Assembly: GCA_022494885.1 (NCBI GenBank)
Contig: JAGVSM010000930.1
Span: 79,983 to 143,982, forward strand
Source of the DNA: Micrasema longulum
Lineage: Eukaryota; Arthropoda; Insecta; Trichoptera; Brachycentridae
Length of the DNA stretch: 64,000 nt
Direction of reading: 5' to 3'
The notes below the pieces were generated by a model, which searched no databases, was not told where the DNA came from, and saw only the letters and a list, made by a program, of their open reading frames with translations. This document shows positions 50,050-60,860 of this stretch, in pieces. The translations under genes were made by a program, and so were the position numbers. How positions within the stretch are numbered: the stretch's first letter is position 1; each line of letters starts with the position of its first letter.

Positions 50050-51820
50050 AATCTCAGTCATATTACTCCACTACTTCGGGAATTACACTTGCTACGTTTA
50101 CCACAGAGGGTGGAATACAAACTCTGTTGGCGTATGTTGTAAACGGTGAAGTTCAGTGTAAGTTGAAAAAAAAGTTTTTTGGTCCCAGGTGGGCTACATT
50201 ATAGAGATAGATTATCAAAAATCAACAAGCAAATTTTTAAGATTAAAAAGACTAATGCAGATAACCAAATAAAGTACCTACAAACACTTACCATTTCACC
50301 AGTTTCGCTCAATCGACAAGAACATGAGATTACTCCAAAAATAAGATTATGTTGTATCGATTTAACTTTATAAATGAAATCAAAAACGTTATTTGTAAAA
50401 TACCTTACTGTAAAATGGAACAAATATGACTTAAAGATCTGGATTTTATGAAATAAACAACTCGTTAGTGAAATACAAAATTTTAATAAAGGAAGCAATT
50501 TTCTACAAATGTACCAAGATTAATTAATATAAAAATTCAGAATCCTGCCTAGCTAATATGAATGAGTGGTTGACGATAAATTTATCTAAGAAATAAATAT
50601 TTGTAACAATAATAATGACAAGTGAAATAGATTCTTGATTGTTTTCTTCTCGAGATGATATGAAATAATGTTGATTTTACAAAATAATATCCGCAGATGG
50701 GACTCGATTTGAGATGTCATCGGTTGGTGTATTTTTTACTCCGGGTTGCCTCAGTTGATGATTTCCCAGAAGATTATTTGTCGACATTTTAATTCAGTAA
50801 ATGATCGTCTGCTTTCTTGCATTTGTAAATTTGTGTCTCATGATCTTGAAGAAAACTTTAAAATGCTGACATCGATTTTTCCAGATATTTACGAATAAAC
50901 TTCGTAATAATAAGTGATCCATTCGAATCGTGGAGTAGATATACTATATTGTAAAATCTTTATCATCGGACAAAATAGATAAAAGATGGAGTAAATAAAA
51001 TAAAATAAGGTGAAAAAGGTAGAGAATAAAGGTAGGTAAAGAAAGAAGGGAACCTGTATAAAATACAATCTCATTAGAATGTGATATCTCTTTCTACAAG
51101 AATTTAGGTAATAAATTTTTAAAAAATAGGCTTACGTTACGTTGAACGTTCCCTTTCTTGAAGGACTACATTTTTGAAATGTGCGATCGCCTCTCTTCTA
51201 GTCTTTGGGCGGTAAATGGACCGTCCGTCTCGAGTTTTCAAATGGAAAGAAATCTATTTCTAATGCACGGATATCGTATGGATGAGTTACTACCGTCAGA
51301 TGGCGCTAAATCAGGGAATTTAGAATTATAATCCAGTACTAAAATGCTTTCAAAACGGGGTACGTTGGACTTGTTTTTTACAACGTTACAGTGTATAAGT
51401 AACTGCACAACTCTGCTTCAGAATATCTAAGGGAACTCTGCATTCCAGATGAACTAGCTGACAGACGTCTTACGCTTAGATCAGCTACATCAACGTCGAA
51501 AGGAAAAGTTATTATACCTCTACGCAAACAGCGCACTAAATTTGGCGAACGGGCATTTGTGGTCGCAGGCCCTACGGCGTGGAATGCTCTCTCAGCAGAA
51601 GTCCGAAACTGTGAGAGTGAAGTGATGTTTCGGAAGAAACTTAAAACCCACTTGTTCTCTAAATCATTTCAATAAATTCTTAGCATGTGGTGACAAAGTA
51701 CATTATTTTTCTTAAATTAAAAAGTTTAAAATTGAATTTAAATCTTCATATAATCACTTTGTAAAGCGCCCTTAATGTATAACATTACGAAAATGGCGCT
51801 TTATAAGTTATCCAATTTTA
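50050..51820 (+). pseudogene. L2-clade LINE C-terminus split by a 1.25-kb insert
   Basis: 50055-50135 (cagtcatattactccactac; ccacagaggg; tggaatacaaactctgttgg) and 51391-51820 (gcacaactctgcttcagaat; FGERAFVVAGPTAWNALSAE; KKLKTHLFSKSF-stop) are consecutive in the copy at 32917-33410. The 3' end shows aagcgcccttaatgta and atggcgctttataagttatc, then (ATT)n. Confidence 0.85.
50136..51390. mobile_element. 1.25-kb insertion in the L2 LINE, unidentified
   Basis: It begins TGTAAACGGTGAAGTTCAGT and ends ACAACGTTACAG. The terminal TGTAA(A)CG/CGTTACA and the sub-terminal cagtgtaagttgaaaaaa versus the complement cactgtaacgttgtaaaaaa give short imperfect inverted ends. That suggests a non-autonomous DNA transposon. 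No ORF resembles a transposase. Exact duplication is ambiguous (TGT or less). Confidence 0.55.
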
Positions 51821-51934
51821 TTATTATTATTAAGAGTTTGAATGTTTTTGACTTTGACAAATGATAAACACTGAATACGTTAGTTTCTTATTATTTACAC
51901 AAAAATCTTATTTGGTATTTGACCAATTTTAATT

Positions 51935-52225
51935 ATTTTAAGTGCCGTGAGGTTTTCATACTGCTGTGGCTGTTTTTTGCAAATTGGGGAATGCCGTTTA
52001 TGTGATCGACACTCTTTTCAGAAGGTGATTAATCCAGTTTTTTGTATGAAAGCGGTTTGGTTGATTTTAACAGAACATAGAATTGACCTTACTGCACCCG
52101 ATAACATCGAAATATATTTTTTTCAAAATTGTGGAATAGCTGCTTTCAGCATAACTACGTTCAATTCAAAATACGAAACTAACCAAACGATTTGGAACTA
52201 TCTATTCGATTGATTCTAAAAAGTT
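51935..52225 (+). repeat. Segment Q, intact copy
   Basis: An uninterrupted version of 180-312 plus 1574-1690: ctgctgtggctgttttttgc, aatgccgttta, atgaaagcggt, agaattgaccttactgcacc, aaaattgtggaatagctgct. It serves as the empty site for LINE-D at 313-1573. Confidence 0.65.
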
Positions 52226-52244
52226 TAACACCCATCGCAATGGA

Positions 52245-52490
52245 AAACATCATCATCATTCCCTTTACGCACCTAATGGTGCATAGGGCACTGCATTGGT
52301 ACACCAATTGCAGCGTATCTTGATCATTTTTGTTACATGAAGGTAAGATAATCAGTCTTACGCTTCAGGTACCAGTCCATTGACTATGAAATATTCCAGT
52401 GTGAAAACACCGTTTAAATAAATGTTTCATATCAACCATACCGGGAATCGAACCCGAGACCTCTTGCACCACGAGGTCGACTGGAAAAAG
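52245..52490 (-). mobile_element. SINE family 1, full copy
   Basis: Complement order: tail cgcacctaatggtgcatagg, gcactgcattggtacaccaa; middle cagtcttacgcttcaggtac; B-box ccgggaatcgaacccgagac; A-box side caccacgaggtcgac. It is the best-preserved family 1 copy. A CATCATCATT run at 52249 forms the 3' tail. Confidence 0.8.
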
Positions 52491-53570
52491 TGCATTTAAA
52501 AAAAATATTTTTCCTAGATATTTTCGGGGTGAGAAAACTAGTGTCTTAATTTCGGATACAACGGACAAGGTAAAAAAACAGCCAATGAGAAAAACAGTAT
52601 TAGAAACTTTTAATACAGATATTCCTACTACAGTGTAGAGTAAGTTTAAAGAAACCATATATCAATCATCATTTCAATCATGTTTTTATATATATATTCT
52701 TTTTCTATTGATTTCAATAATACTATAATTTTGTATTTTTTCAATACTACCATATTTTACTATTATACTTTTATTTGGTTGATTTCAATGATACTGTTAT
52801 TTTGTATATTTGATTATGTACGAATCTAAATTTGTACAATTTATAATTTATATTTTAATATTTAAGTCTGATTATCTTTTTTAAATTGCATTCTTTGGCA
52901 TTTTATTATTTATTACTTATACCTTTTTTTCTGGATTTTTATTATATTGCATCACATGTCATTATATTTTAATCTAATTTATTTTACTAGGTATGTATTT
53001 TTTAAAGTTATTTATTATGGCTTGACACGGGCACAGCCTAGAAAGTCTTAATAAGTTCACTTTTATTTCAATAAGTGTAATTTTGAATGAATAAATAAAT
53101 GAATTCCAAACAAATAAATTTGACTGTCTTTTACTTTTTGACTAATTTACTGCCCTTAGCCCAATCTTCCTAACTTGTATCTTCTTAATATGATTCTAGA
53201 TTTTCTTAATATAATTCTGCGACATTATACACTAAGCATCTTCAGGATCTTCAAAACCGCATTTTATCGGAATAACTTGAATAGCTTACTTTTTTCATCG
53301 TTTTCTTGGCGGCGACTGATTTTGGGTATCCGAAATTAGGAACGGTTGAAACTAATATACGCGGTAATGACGCGGAGTCGCAGTTGGGAGCTGCAAATAT
53401 TGCATTAGTTGACAGTGACGGACATTCTCATTATGCATCATAATCATATTATGACGTTATTGTACGCGGCTCCCGTTTCCTTGGATTAATGGGGGAATCA
53501 AGTCTTGCATCACGCAACGACATGCTATGGTTTCATTTATAATGTATAGTACAAAAAAAAATACATTTAA
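52491..53570. other. No recognised gene or repeat
   Basis: AT-rich. A repeated gattgatttcaataatact/ggttgatttcaatgatactg pair occurs at 52707 and 52778. Confidence 0.45.
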
Positions 53571-53573
53571 ATA

Positions 53574-54092
53574 GTGTATGCATATAGGAAGCGAGGTATG
53601 TGTGCAAAAACTAATGTCCGTACAATCAAAACTCTTTATTGCTCAACTGTTCGCCCTCTTCTTGAATATGCCTCCGTGGTCGGGTCTCCATTCTATGTCA
53701 ATCGCATAAATCAAATTGAATCAGTCCAACATCGCTTGCTTCGAAAAATAGCGTGGATGCTCGGACTAGAGAGAGATAATTATTCTAATGCTGAAATAGA
53801 GTCAATGTTAAATATTTCTAGTCTACAAAAACGTAGGACTAATATTGACTCCATATATATGTTCGGCATACTAAATGGTATAATCGATGTTCCATCATTA
53901 CTGGGACAAGTAAAATTCAATATTCCGGCTCGTAGATTGAGAAACAATGAAGTACTGTTCATCGAACAGCATAGAACAAACTATGGCCTTAATTCTCCAA
54001 TGACCCGTCTTTGTCGTATTGTTAACTCGAGACAAGATCTGGACTTTTTTGGTTTAAGTTTACAACGATTTAAACGAGCCTTAAATAAATAG
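53574..54092 (+). CDS. LINE reverse transcriptase, C-terminal 172 residues
   Basis: An open frame of a Jockey-clade C-terminus: YCSTVRPLLEYASVVGSPFY (residues 22-41), INQIESVQHRLLRKIAWMLG, LNISSLQKRRTNIDSIYMFG, then NIPARRLRNNEVLFIEQHRT and the end FKRALNK-stop. The palm motifs lie upstream and are lost by truncation. The ATG is not a genuine start. Homologous debris lies at 3795-4255, 7585-7765 and 60479-60860. Confidence 0.75.
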   Translation: MYAYRKRGMCAKTNVRTIKTLYCSTVRPLLEYASVVGSPFYVNRINQIESVQHRLLRKIAWMLGLERDNYSNAEIESMLNISSLQKRRTNIDSIYMFGILNGIIDVPSLLGQVKFNIPARRLRNNEVLFIEQHRTNYGLNSPMTRLCRIVNSRQDLDFFGLSLQRFKRALNK

Positions 54093-54235
54093 TCCAGATC
54101 TTGTCTCGATGTCCCTTATGTTTGTCAATGCTTCTTTTCTTTTTTTTATGTTTAAAGTAGTCTTTTATTGTAATCTTTAAACCCTATAAATTGTATACAT
54201 GGACAATGTCTGTCAATCAATAAATAAACAAATAA
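53574..54235 (+). mobile_element. Jockey-like LINE, 5'-truncated, best copy
   Basis: It contains the ORF described next, a short 3' UTR (gtctcgatgtcccttatgtt; gtctgtcaatcaataaataa) and an A-rich tail directly abutting a LINE-D 3' end at 54238. cagatcttgtctcgatgtcc at 54094 repeats part of the coding strand inverted (cgagacaagatctgga at 54028), giving a short hairpin. Confidence 0.75.
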
Positions 54236-54237
54236 AA

Positions 54238-54310
54238 ACAAAGTGATGTGGCGTTCTATCGACTCTTGACTACCCCCAAGGGAAAACGGCGAGATTGTTT
54301 ATTTGTTTAA
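54238..54310 (+). mobile_element. LINE-D 3' end only
   Basis: gtgatgtggcgttctatcga, gactacccccaagggaaaac and ggcgagattgtttatttgtt is the last 60 bases of LINE-D with a (TTTG/TTTA) tail. Confidence 0.65.
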
Positions 54311-54890
54311 TATTTTCATAAAATAATCCATTAAGAGCAAATTAATCTTTTGTAAATAAATAGTCCAACCCCAATATATATATATATACAAAATATTTTT
54401 TAAAAAAAAAATTGGAATTTTTCTCTCCGTGTTTTAAAAAGAAAATCAAAAGCCTTAATTTTCTTTTTTCATTTACAGTTTTTATGATTTATGTTTATTA
54501 CGTTTCAGAATTTCGTAATAAATGTTATTACCGATATTTTTTTTTTCTTAATAGTATATTTTTGATTGATAAAACTGACTCTTGTCAAGCTAGTGACGAA
54601 TTATTTTTTAGTTATTTTTTTTCTTTTTATTTGTAACTTACTTGTAAACCCTTAATATTTTTTAATTCGTATTCTTTTGATCAATTTTTAGCATCTTTTA
54701 TAAAGAGTCTTTTGTTCAGTTGTATCTGATAGTTAATTATCTAATTTCAGTCCCCGGTTTATTAGTCTCGACTGTCCTTGTCTCGTTTTAGGATGTTACA
54801 TGTGATATTGTACCGATATTCTCGTATTGTGTCCCTATGTTTACTATTGTTTTCCAACTTTTAGTTCTCGGTTTTACTCTTCTTTGCCTA
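54311..54890. other. No recognised gene or repeat
   Basis: T-rich AT sequence. Open frames are poly-Phe artefacts. Confidence 0.5.
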
Positions 54891-54895
54891 GAACC

Positions 54896-55359
54896 CCAGG
54901 AGCTCAATCACAGATGGCTATCGACATGCTAAAAAACGTGCTAAGTATTTGAGCAATCACCACGAACAATCATGAACACGCTGAAGTTATCGCGGTCGCG
55001 TTGCAAAACGAAATTCAACTTCGGTCAGTTCAAGAGGATTGGTTGAATCTCGCACACGCCTTCTTTCAATTTTTCTCGATGCATTTAGCCGGCGGTCGGC
55101 AAGCCAAATGTTAAGAAAAGCAGTCGCCATAGTAATTGTTTGTAACTTGAAAACGAAATAACAAACCGGCACGAGATTACACGCGTGTTGACTTTTTTGA
55201 TTTGACGTTTGACCACGGACTACGGATACGGAACTTATCTATGGCGTTTTGCAACGCGACCGCTTTAACTTCAGCGTGTTCATGATTGTTCGTGGTGATC
55301 GCTCAAATACTTAGCACGTTTTTTAGCATGTCGATAGTTATCTGTGATTGAGCTCCTGG
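54896..55359. mobile_element. MITE with 115-bp terminal inverted repeats
   Basis: The arms 54896-55010 (ccaggagctcaatcacagat ... gcggtcgcgttgcaaaacg) and 55245-55359 are inverted copies with few mismatches. The centre (about 234 bases) encodes nothing recognisable. It is a single copy in this window. Target duplication is not clear. Confidence 0.8.
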
Positions 55360-55474
55360 TTAGCTAATAATTACTGAAGACGTGACTTTTTTGATAATTT
55401 ATTATCTTTCTTCATGCTACCATTGAAAAAACTTCGAATAAAACCATCTCCTTGTTCATTTTATTTAAATTTTT

Positions 55475-56400
55475 TTTTTTTTTTAACAGTCTTTATTCAA
55501 TAAAATGTACACAATATTACAATATTAATACATTATAAAAAAACAAAGTTTTGAAATATATTTTGTCCGATAAACTATTCAATAATAATTTGTCATTGGA
55601 TGCTCAGACATTAGTTTTAATTAATAATCAAATAAAAAAGTACAGACATAATACCGTATACGTATTAAATAATTAACATAATATCATATTATTTTGTTTT
55701 TGATGCTTCGAAAAATATTATCAAAAATAAAAAAACTCAACAAAACCAGATAAAAATTGTTTAAAGAAATATTTTTACAATACAGCCATTTACTTGGATA
55801 TATTTTGATATACGAAAAAAATACAAACACATAGATAAATAGTATGTGCTCACAAATGTAATCAAAATAAGATAAAAAATAAAACAAAGTAAATCAAAAA
55901 TTTCATATCTACAGAAAAAATAAAAATAATAAGAAAATTAAAAGTACCTATTAAAATCTAAAGGTCTAAAAAATGTAAATAAAATAAGAAAGAAATAAAA
56001 GAAAAGGTTGACCTAAGAAAATAACAAAAATGTATTCAATGAGAGATAAAAAATGTTTTACATAAATAATAAATCAATATAAGAACGTTCTGTCTACTAA
56101 CCACTTTCGTCATAAAAACATAATTTTATTTTTGTTACGACATGTTTTCATGTCAAGTGGCAACATATTAAATATTTTTGGAACAATATAATCCAACGTA
56201 CGTTGTCTATATTTATTTTTAAATTTTGGTAAAACTAGGCCATCAACAGATGATAATCTTGTTAGATAGCTGTGTTCTAATTTATTTTTATATCTCGAGC
56301 TGAACACCTGTTGGATAATAATTTGGCTCCATAAAATACCCTTAACTGGTAAAACAATTAATTTATTATACATGAGTGGAGTATTATGTCTCTGTTAATT
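55475..56400 (-). pseudogene. LINE C-terminus with long 3' UTR, AATAAA and poly(A)
   Basis: On the minus strand 56373-56110 encodes RLSSVDGLVLPKFKNKYRQR and IVPKIFNMLPLDMKTC. A UTR of about 600 bases follows, with AATAAA near 55497 and an A run (55474-55485). A real poly(A) tail distinguishes it from the microsatellite-tailed LINEs around it. It is 5'-truncated. Confidence 0.6.
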
Positions 56401-56514
56401 AATAAGTTCTAATTTTAATATCTTCGTTTAATTTGTTTTTTTTCTGTTTTATATTTTGATGTCTAAATTTAAAAACTTGTTTTCGTCCATTATATAATAT
56501 GTTATACAATTAAT

Positions 56515-56600
56515 GTTCGTTATTTTATTTCTTTATTTAATTTACACGCCCTACGGGCTTTTACATATATTAGAAATTACATTCAAGTGCAGCAGTGAAA
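56515..56600 (-). mobile_element. LINE 3' tail with short hairpin
   Basis: The minus strand reads atgtaaaagcccgtagggcg (hairpin GCCCGTAGGGC) and gtgtaaattaaataaagaaa, typical of a Jockey-type 3' end. Upstream coding sequence is not identifiable. Confidence 0.45.
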
Positions 56601-56728
56601 CATAAGTATGTAAATTTAGTTAAAATTAAAGATAACATAAGAAAAACTAAAAGATACAATAATAAGTAAATGGAAATGTACCAACATAGGTATATGGGTA
56701 CATAGAAAAATATTTAATAAATTTACAT

Positions 56729-56862
56729 ATGAAAACATACACACATACATACACATGCATATGCATACATACACACACATATACATACATGCATGTACAT
56801 ATATATACATTCACATACACATACACATACATGCACATACATATACATACACATACACATAA
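56729..56862. repeat. (ACAT/ACATAC)n microsatellite
   Basis: A degenerate array of ACATAC and ATGCAT units over about 130 bases. It may be the expanded upstream part of the minus-strand LINE tail. Confidence 0.85.
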
Positions 56863-57495
56863 GTTTATACATTATTATAGAGATACATGAGAAGAAAAAA
56901 AATAGTAAATAAAGAACAATATTAATAAAATTTTATGCAAATTTATTTATAACCTTTTAAATACTTAATCTATATTTATATAAAGACAGACGAAATATAT
57001 CAACTTCACTATACTCGTTACCTAGCCCGACCGCAGACTATATTTTCCTGTTGTCAAAATGTTAAATAAACCAAATAATACACGATAAACTTTGACTTTA
57101 ACGTCTAAACAATACTTTAAGACACTACTGGAGTACTGCTAACTGCTATACTATACCGACTACATATGCAGCTCTCGTAACACCAATATAGACTTGGCAA
57201 GTGAAACTCTTTCCTCTAGAGTTCAATCTTGAGTGAATAGGGATCATTGTTTAACGACCAGAGTACCTCAAGTGGAGCATTGAAACAGGTGTATTGTTAA
57301 ATCCAAGATGTCGAAATGTTACGACTGTCTTACCGTGTGATCTCCACAATAATATACATTTTAAAGGCGAGCACGTAAAAAAAACAATTAAAACAGTCGT
57401 TTTAAACAAGCTTGAGCTATTACGAAAAACATTGAATTAATATGAGTGTTACATTGGTGCTCGATATGAGACAGCTGTGCCTAAAACAAGCACTT
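56863..57495. other. Unassigned sequence
   Basis: No gene or family is recognised. Confidence 0.4.
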
Positions 57496-57499
57496 ACAC

Positions 57500-57985
57500 A
57501 CTTCTGGTGTTCTGGTGAACAATAAGGAGAGGTCTCAGCAAAATATCCGTACGGGGTTTTCCCAGAGCATGAATTGTGTCATACCCAAAACCCATACGAC
57601 TTTTGCTCAGAGGAACCTCTTATTTATCACACCGAGAGTGTTCAATATTTTGTAAAAGCGTATTAAGCTTCCAAGGACAAAAACTATTTTCAAGAAAGGA
57701 GTTAAGGACTGGATTCTCCTTAGTGGGAGGGATTTGAGTAGGAAACTCCTTGATGATTTTCCGAATGTTTGAGTTTACTATTTACCATTTTGATGTGCCA
57801 TATATACTTATGTATTTTAAAAATATATATATATGTTTCTGATTCTATATTTGTGGTGATATACTTATGTGTTTGTGTCAACTAATTGTTAGTCCCATCT
57901 CAACACAGGACTTTTAGTCCCATGGAGTTGGGACTTATGTCTTAAATAATGTACAATAAACTTATGTACGTAAATAAATAAATAA
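57500..57985 (+). pseudogene. LINE 3' end, uninterrupted relative of 27985-28620
   Basis: In shifting frames the plus strand shows TFAQRNLLFITPRVFNIL and SGRDLSRKLLDDFPNV-stop. A 3' UTR follows (tgtttctgattctatatttg; acaggacttttagtcccatg; caataaacttatgtacgtaa) with (AAAT)n. It gives the empty-site order for the MITE T insertion at 28078. Confidence 0.65.
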
Positions 57986-58204
57986 GAAATAATAATAAAA
58001 ATAATAATAATATCCTAATGTAATAAAATTTCGTAGCTTATTTTCCAACTAAATTTAATTCCAATATTATACGTAGTTTATTTTGCGTATTTAATAATTT
58101 TAACTAACCTCGTTTTTTTCTTGTTTAGCTGCGAGATTACTCGTACGTTTCCATAGTTATTATAACTGTTGTTAAATATTATGAATGATATATCCGTTTA
58201 TCCG

Positions 58205-58520
58205 TCTCTGTGTCCAGGCGGGTGAAAAGTACCGTTATGTGTGTGAAATAAAACCAGAATCCTGGACGAGCGCTTTCGACTCGATGGTTCATCTCACGTG
58301 AAAAATAAATCAAGTGGAGATATGTACGCTTCGTAGTGTAGTGATTGGCCTTCGTCTACCATTCTTAAGGTCTTTGGTTCGATTCCGGGAGGGTAAAAGT
58401 AAATTATATGTTTCCTAGTTTGTAGTCGGGCACCGTAACAAAATATGGAGTATCAATTCAGTATCCAAGGTGCCACTACGGTGAAGAGGGAAATGCTGAT
58501 GATATTTAAAAAGCCTTTTC
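58205..58520 (+). mobile_element. Compound SINE, best copy
   Basis: The 5' module 58212-58300 (gtgtccaggcgggtgaaaag, atcctggacgagcgctttcg, actcgatggttc) leads after about 30 bases to tRNA-like cttcgtagtgtagtgattgg and ctttggttcgattccgggag. The tail runs to agaaaattaataaaa-like sequence. Confidence 0.7.
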
Positions 58521-58579
58521 AAAGAAAATTAATAAAATTTGGAGAAGGATCTACGTAAGGATTTACGTTGGGCGGTTTA

Positions 58580-58760
58580 CGTTGAGCGATCCCTGTAGTG
58601 TAGTGGTCAAGACGCTTGACTCGCACATCGAAGGTTCTGGGTTCGAATCCTAGTAAGAACACAAAAAAGTGTGATTTTTTCAGTTCTGGGATGTATTTAA
58701 CCACTGTTATTGGACTTCCTGGACTGTTGTGGTGCAAAAAAATTGAAAAAAAAGTAGTAT
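58580..58760 (+). mobile_element. SINE family 2
   Basis: gatccctgtagtgtagtggt, cgaaggttctgggttcgaat and cctagtaag are followed by a tail (gtgattttttcagttctggg; ttggacttcctggactgttg) and A-rich end. The B box GGTTCGAATCC is intact. Confidence 0.75.
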
Positions 58761-58877
58761 TTAGAAATTAATAGCAATTGTAACAATTGTAAATATATCT
58801 GCATTTAACACTTGTGTGGATATTATGATGTCACATGAATCTTGATATATCTCCCCCTTAGATCTCTCTACATTTTT

Positions 58878-59410
58878 TTTAACTCTTAAAAGACTGTGGT
58901 AAACAATCCCTTTGCGCGCGGTGATGTAACATTGTGTTACCACTAGTAAAAGACGAAATATTCTAAAGTTAAGACATTTGAAAAAAAAAAACATGGAGAC
59001 ATACTGTTTAATAATTCTTTTTCCATAACTTATGCAAATAAACATATAATTTAGCGCTGTTATAACAAAATAAATTCAAAATAAAAAATACGCCGCTCAT
59101 ATTACGCGCGTGCGTCCCCCATCGCTGTCATCAACCAACTGAAGACTGAATCTGTTTTACACAACACTCGCCACAGAACAGCGTCTCTGTCTTCTTTGTT
59201 GTGAGTTCTATCTTCGTGCTCTCTCTTATACATATGTGTTGCTGAATTAGCTGACATTTATTCTTCGCGTAGCAAGGATAAATATTTTTTGTTTTAATAT
59301 CCAGCATAGTTATACACATTTTACTTTCCAAATCCGATGTGAAAATGTCCATTTGAAGATTACAAAAAAATAGGTGATCACCATTTTAAAAAATAAGAAA
59401 AATATATCAA
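58878..59410 (+). repeat. Repeat family C, intact copy (empty site for the MITE)
   Basis: About 530 bases aligning with 30605-31420 apart from the MITE there. It starts aactcttaaaagactgtggt and ends tttgaagattacaaaaaaat. It includes gcgcgcggtgatgtaac and attacgcgcgtgcgtccccc. No coding frame is shared among copies, so it is probably non-autonomous. Confidence 0.7.
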
Positions 59411-59449
59411 GTCTTGTGTCCTATGTCGACTAGTGTGACATCACAGCCA

Positions 59450-59655
59450 CACAATAGTTAAATAATGAAGTCGTATTTTTTGTAAAAAAAAATAGATATC
59501 CGATGATTTTCCTTAATTTAGGAAATTGGGTAATTAAACAGCATATCTGTATAGGTGCGTAGGTTTTCACGATCACTGTTATCAATATATATATATATAT
59601 AAATATTAGGTAATCCCGTTTAAGTTGGATTCGTTCCAACATTTCAGCTACCATT
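59450..59655 (-). repeat. Repeat family U copy with (AT)n and Penelope-like end
   Basis: On the minus strand gtagctgaaatgttggaacg and aatccaacttaaacgggatt (59645-59606; compare 22390-22432) are followed by an AT run. Then come gataacagtgatcgtgaaaa and cctacgcacctatac, the motif shared with 21300 and 63760. Confidence 0.45.
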
Positions 59656-59667
59656 GTGGAGAGTTTC

Positions 59668-60182
59668 AGGGTAAACTATGTGTTTTGTAGAAAAAAAATG
59701 TGTTTATGTACGAGTGATTGTCAAGTATTCAAGTAAAGTAAACAGAAAAATCTGCAAGAGCGGAACACTTTATAGGTACAGGACATCTTTCGCCTTCGAA
59801 CCAAAGATGTTGCATCAAACTAGAAATTACAGTACACGAATAATAATTTTATTAGGCAATTAAAATACACAAACACTCGAATAACATAACTAATGACAAC
59901 GGGCTAAAATCAAACTCAACATGGTTCCCGGCACTACTACTACTACTACTACCATCACGCCATTTCCCCGTAGGGGTAGGCAGAGAGAATGGACCGCCAC
60001 ACACGTCTATCCTGGCATACACTCCTAGCCTCTTCCACATTCATACATCTTGTCATACATGCCCTTCGGTTCTGTCTGCCTACAAAAATGACAAGGAATG
60101 TGCCGTGCCTACTGCCGACTCCGACACGGTACAAATTACTAGTACGTTAACACATATTTTTTCTACAAAACACACGGTTTAC
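59668..60182. repeat. Short inverted arms around a LINE-D 3' end
   Basis: taaactatgtgttttgtaga and aaaaaa (59670-59697) recur inverted at 60150-60182 (ttttttctacaaaacacacg, gttta). Between them lie a LINE-D 3' end and a repeat U piece (60085-60130). Confidence 0.5.
59934..60080 (-). mobile_element. LINE-D 3' end with (GTA)n tail
   Basis: On the plus strand, (CTA)n at 59934-59951 is followed by ccatcacgccatttccccgt and ctatcctggcatacactcct, matching 36473-36600 almost exactly. It belongs to the same subfamily as the 36 kb copy. Confidence 0.8.
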
Positions 60183-60860
60183 TTTATTTATTTATTTATA
60201 TAAATACGCCACATGTATACATAAAAAAACATATGTATACATAAAAAAATATTATAAAAGAAAGTATTTATTTATTTATTTATTATTTACATACAATAAT
60301 AAATTTTTATTATTTTTTAAAACATTTTTTGATTCATTTTTTTTACAGGACTCACCAAGCCAATTGATATGGCTTGTCGGTAAAGATCCTTTACATTAAA
60401 ACATATGACACTTCATAGTTGTATAATAATAATTACTACTAACTTAAATATACGGAGCGAAAAAAAAGTTCATGTAATTTATGTTTTCAAATAATCTTTT
60501 GAAAAATGTAAAAAATATGTAAATGATTTCGCAATTATAAGATAAAAAATAAATTTAAAAGTAGAAGTAGAAAGACACAATGGTGTATAGTAGATTTGGT
60601 GGAAGTGGAAGCGGGAGAGAGGTGTTAATAATTGAAATTGATTCAGTGATCGTATGAAAGAAGACAACTTGTTATCAAATAAATCAAGACTGGTATATTT
60701 GTTGGCAGACCTAAAAATTCTGGGCATGGGGGAATAAAAACCATAGTTAGTTCTATGATTATTGGTATGAAAGAGTAAGTTTTGTCTGAGATACCTAGTT
60801 GGGATATTTAGGCGCATCAAAGAGTGAGTTGAGAACTTTAAATAGGACTAGAAAGTCGGA
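60183..60860 (-). pseudogene. Jockey-like LINE C-terminus and 3' tail
   Basis: On the minus strand 60820-60479 encodes RLNIPTRYLRQNLLFHTNNH and RTNYGFYSPMPRIFRSANKY, homologous to the 53.6 kb protein. A 3' UTR with the hairpin-like agccatatcaattggcttgg (60387-60368) and an A-rich (AAAT)n end follow. Confidence 0.65.

Noticed and set aside
55684..55887. Phe/Tyr-rich putative membrane protein on the minus strand
   Set aside because: It lies in the AT-rich 3' UTR of a polyadenylated LINE. The hydrophobic composition follows from T-rich codons.
56616..56838. Tyr/Cys/Met/Val-rich minus-strand frames
   Set aside because: They are translations of the ACATAC microsatellite.
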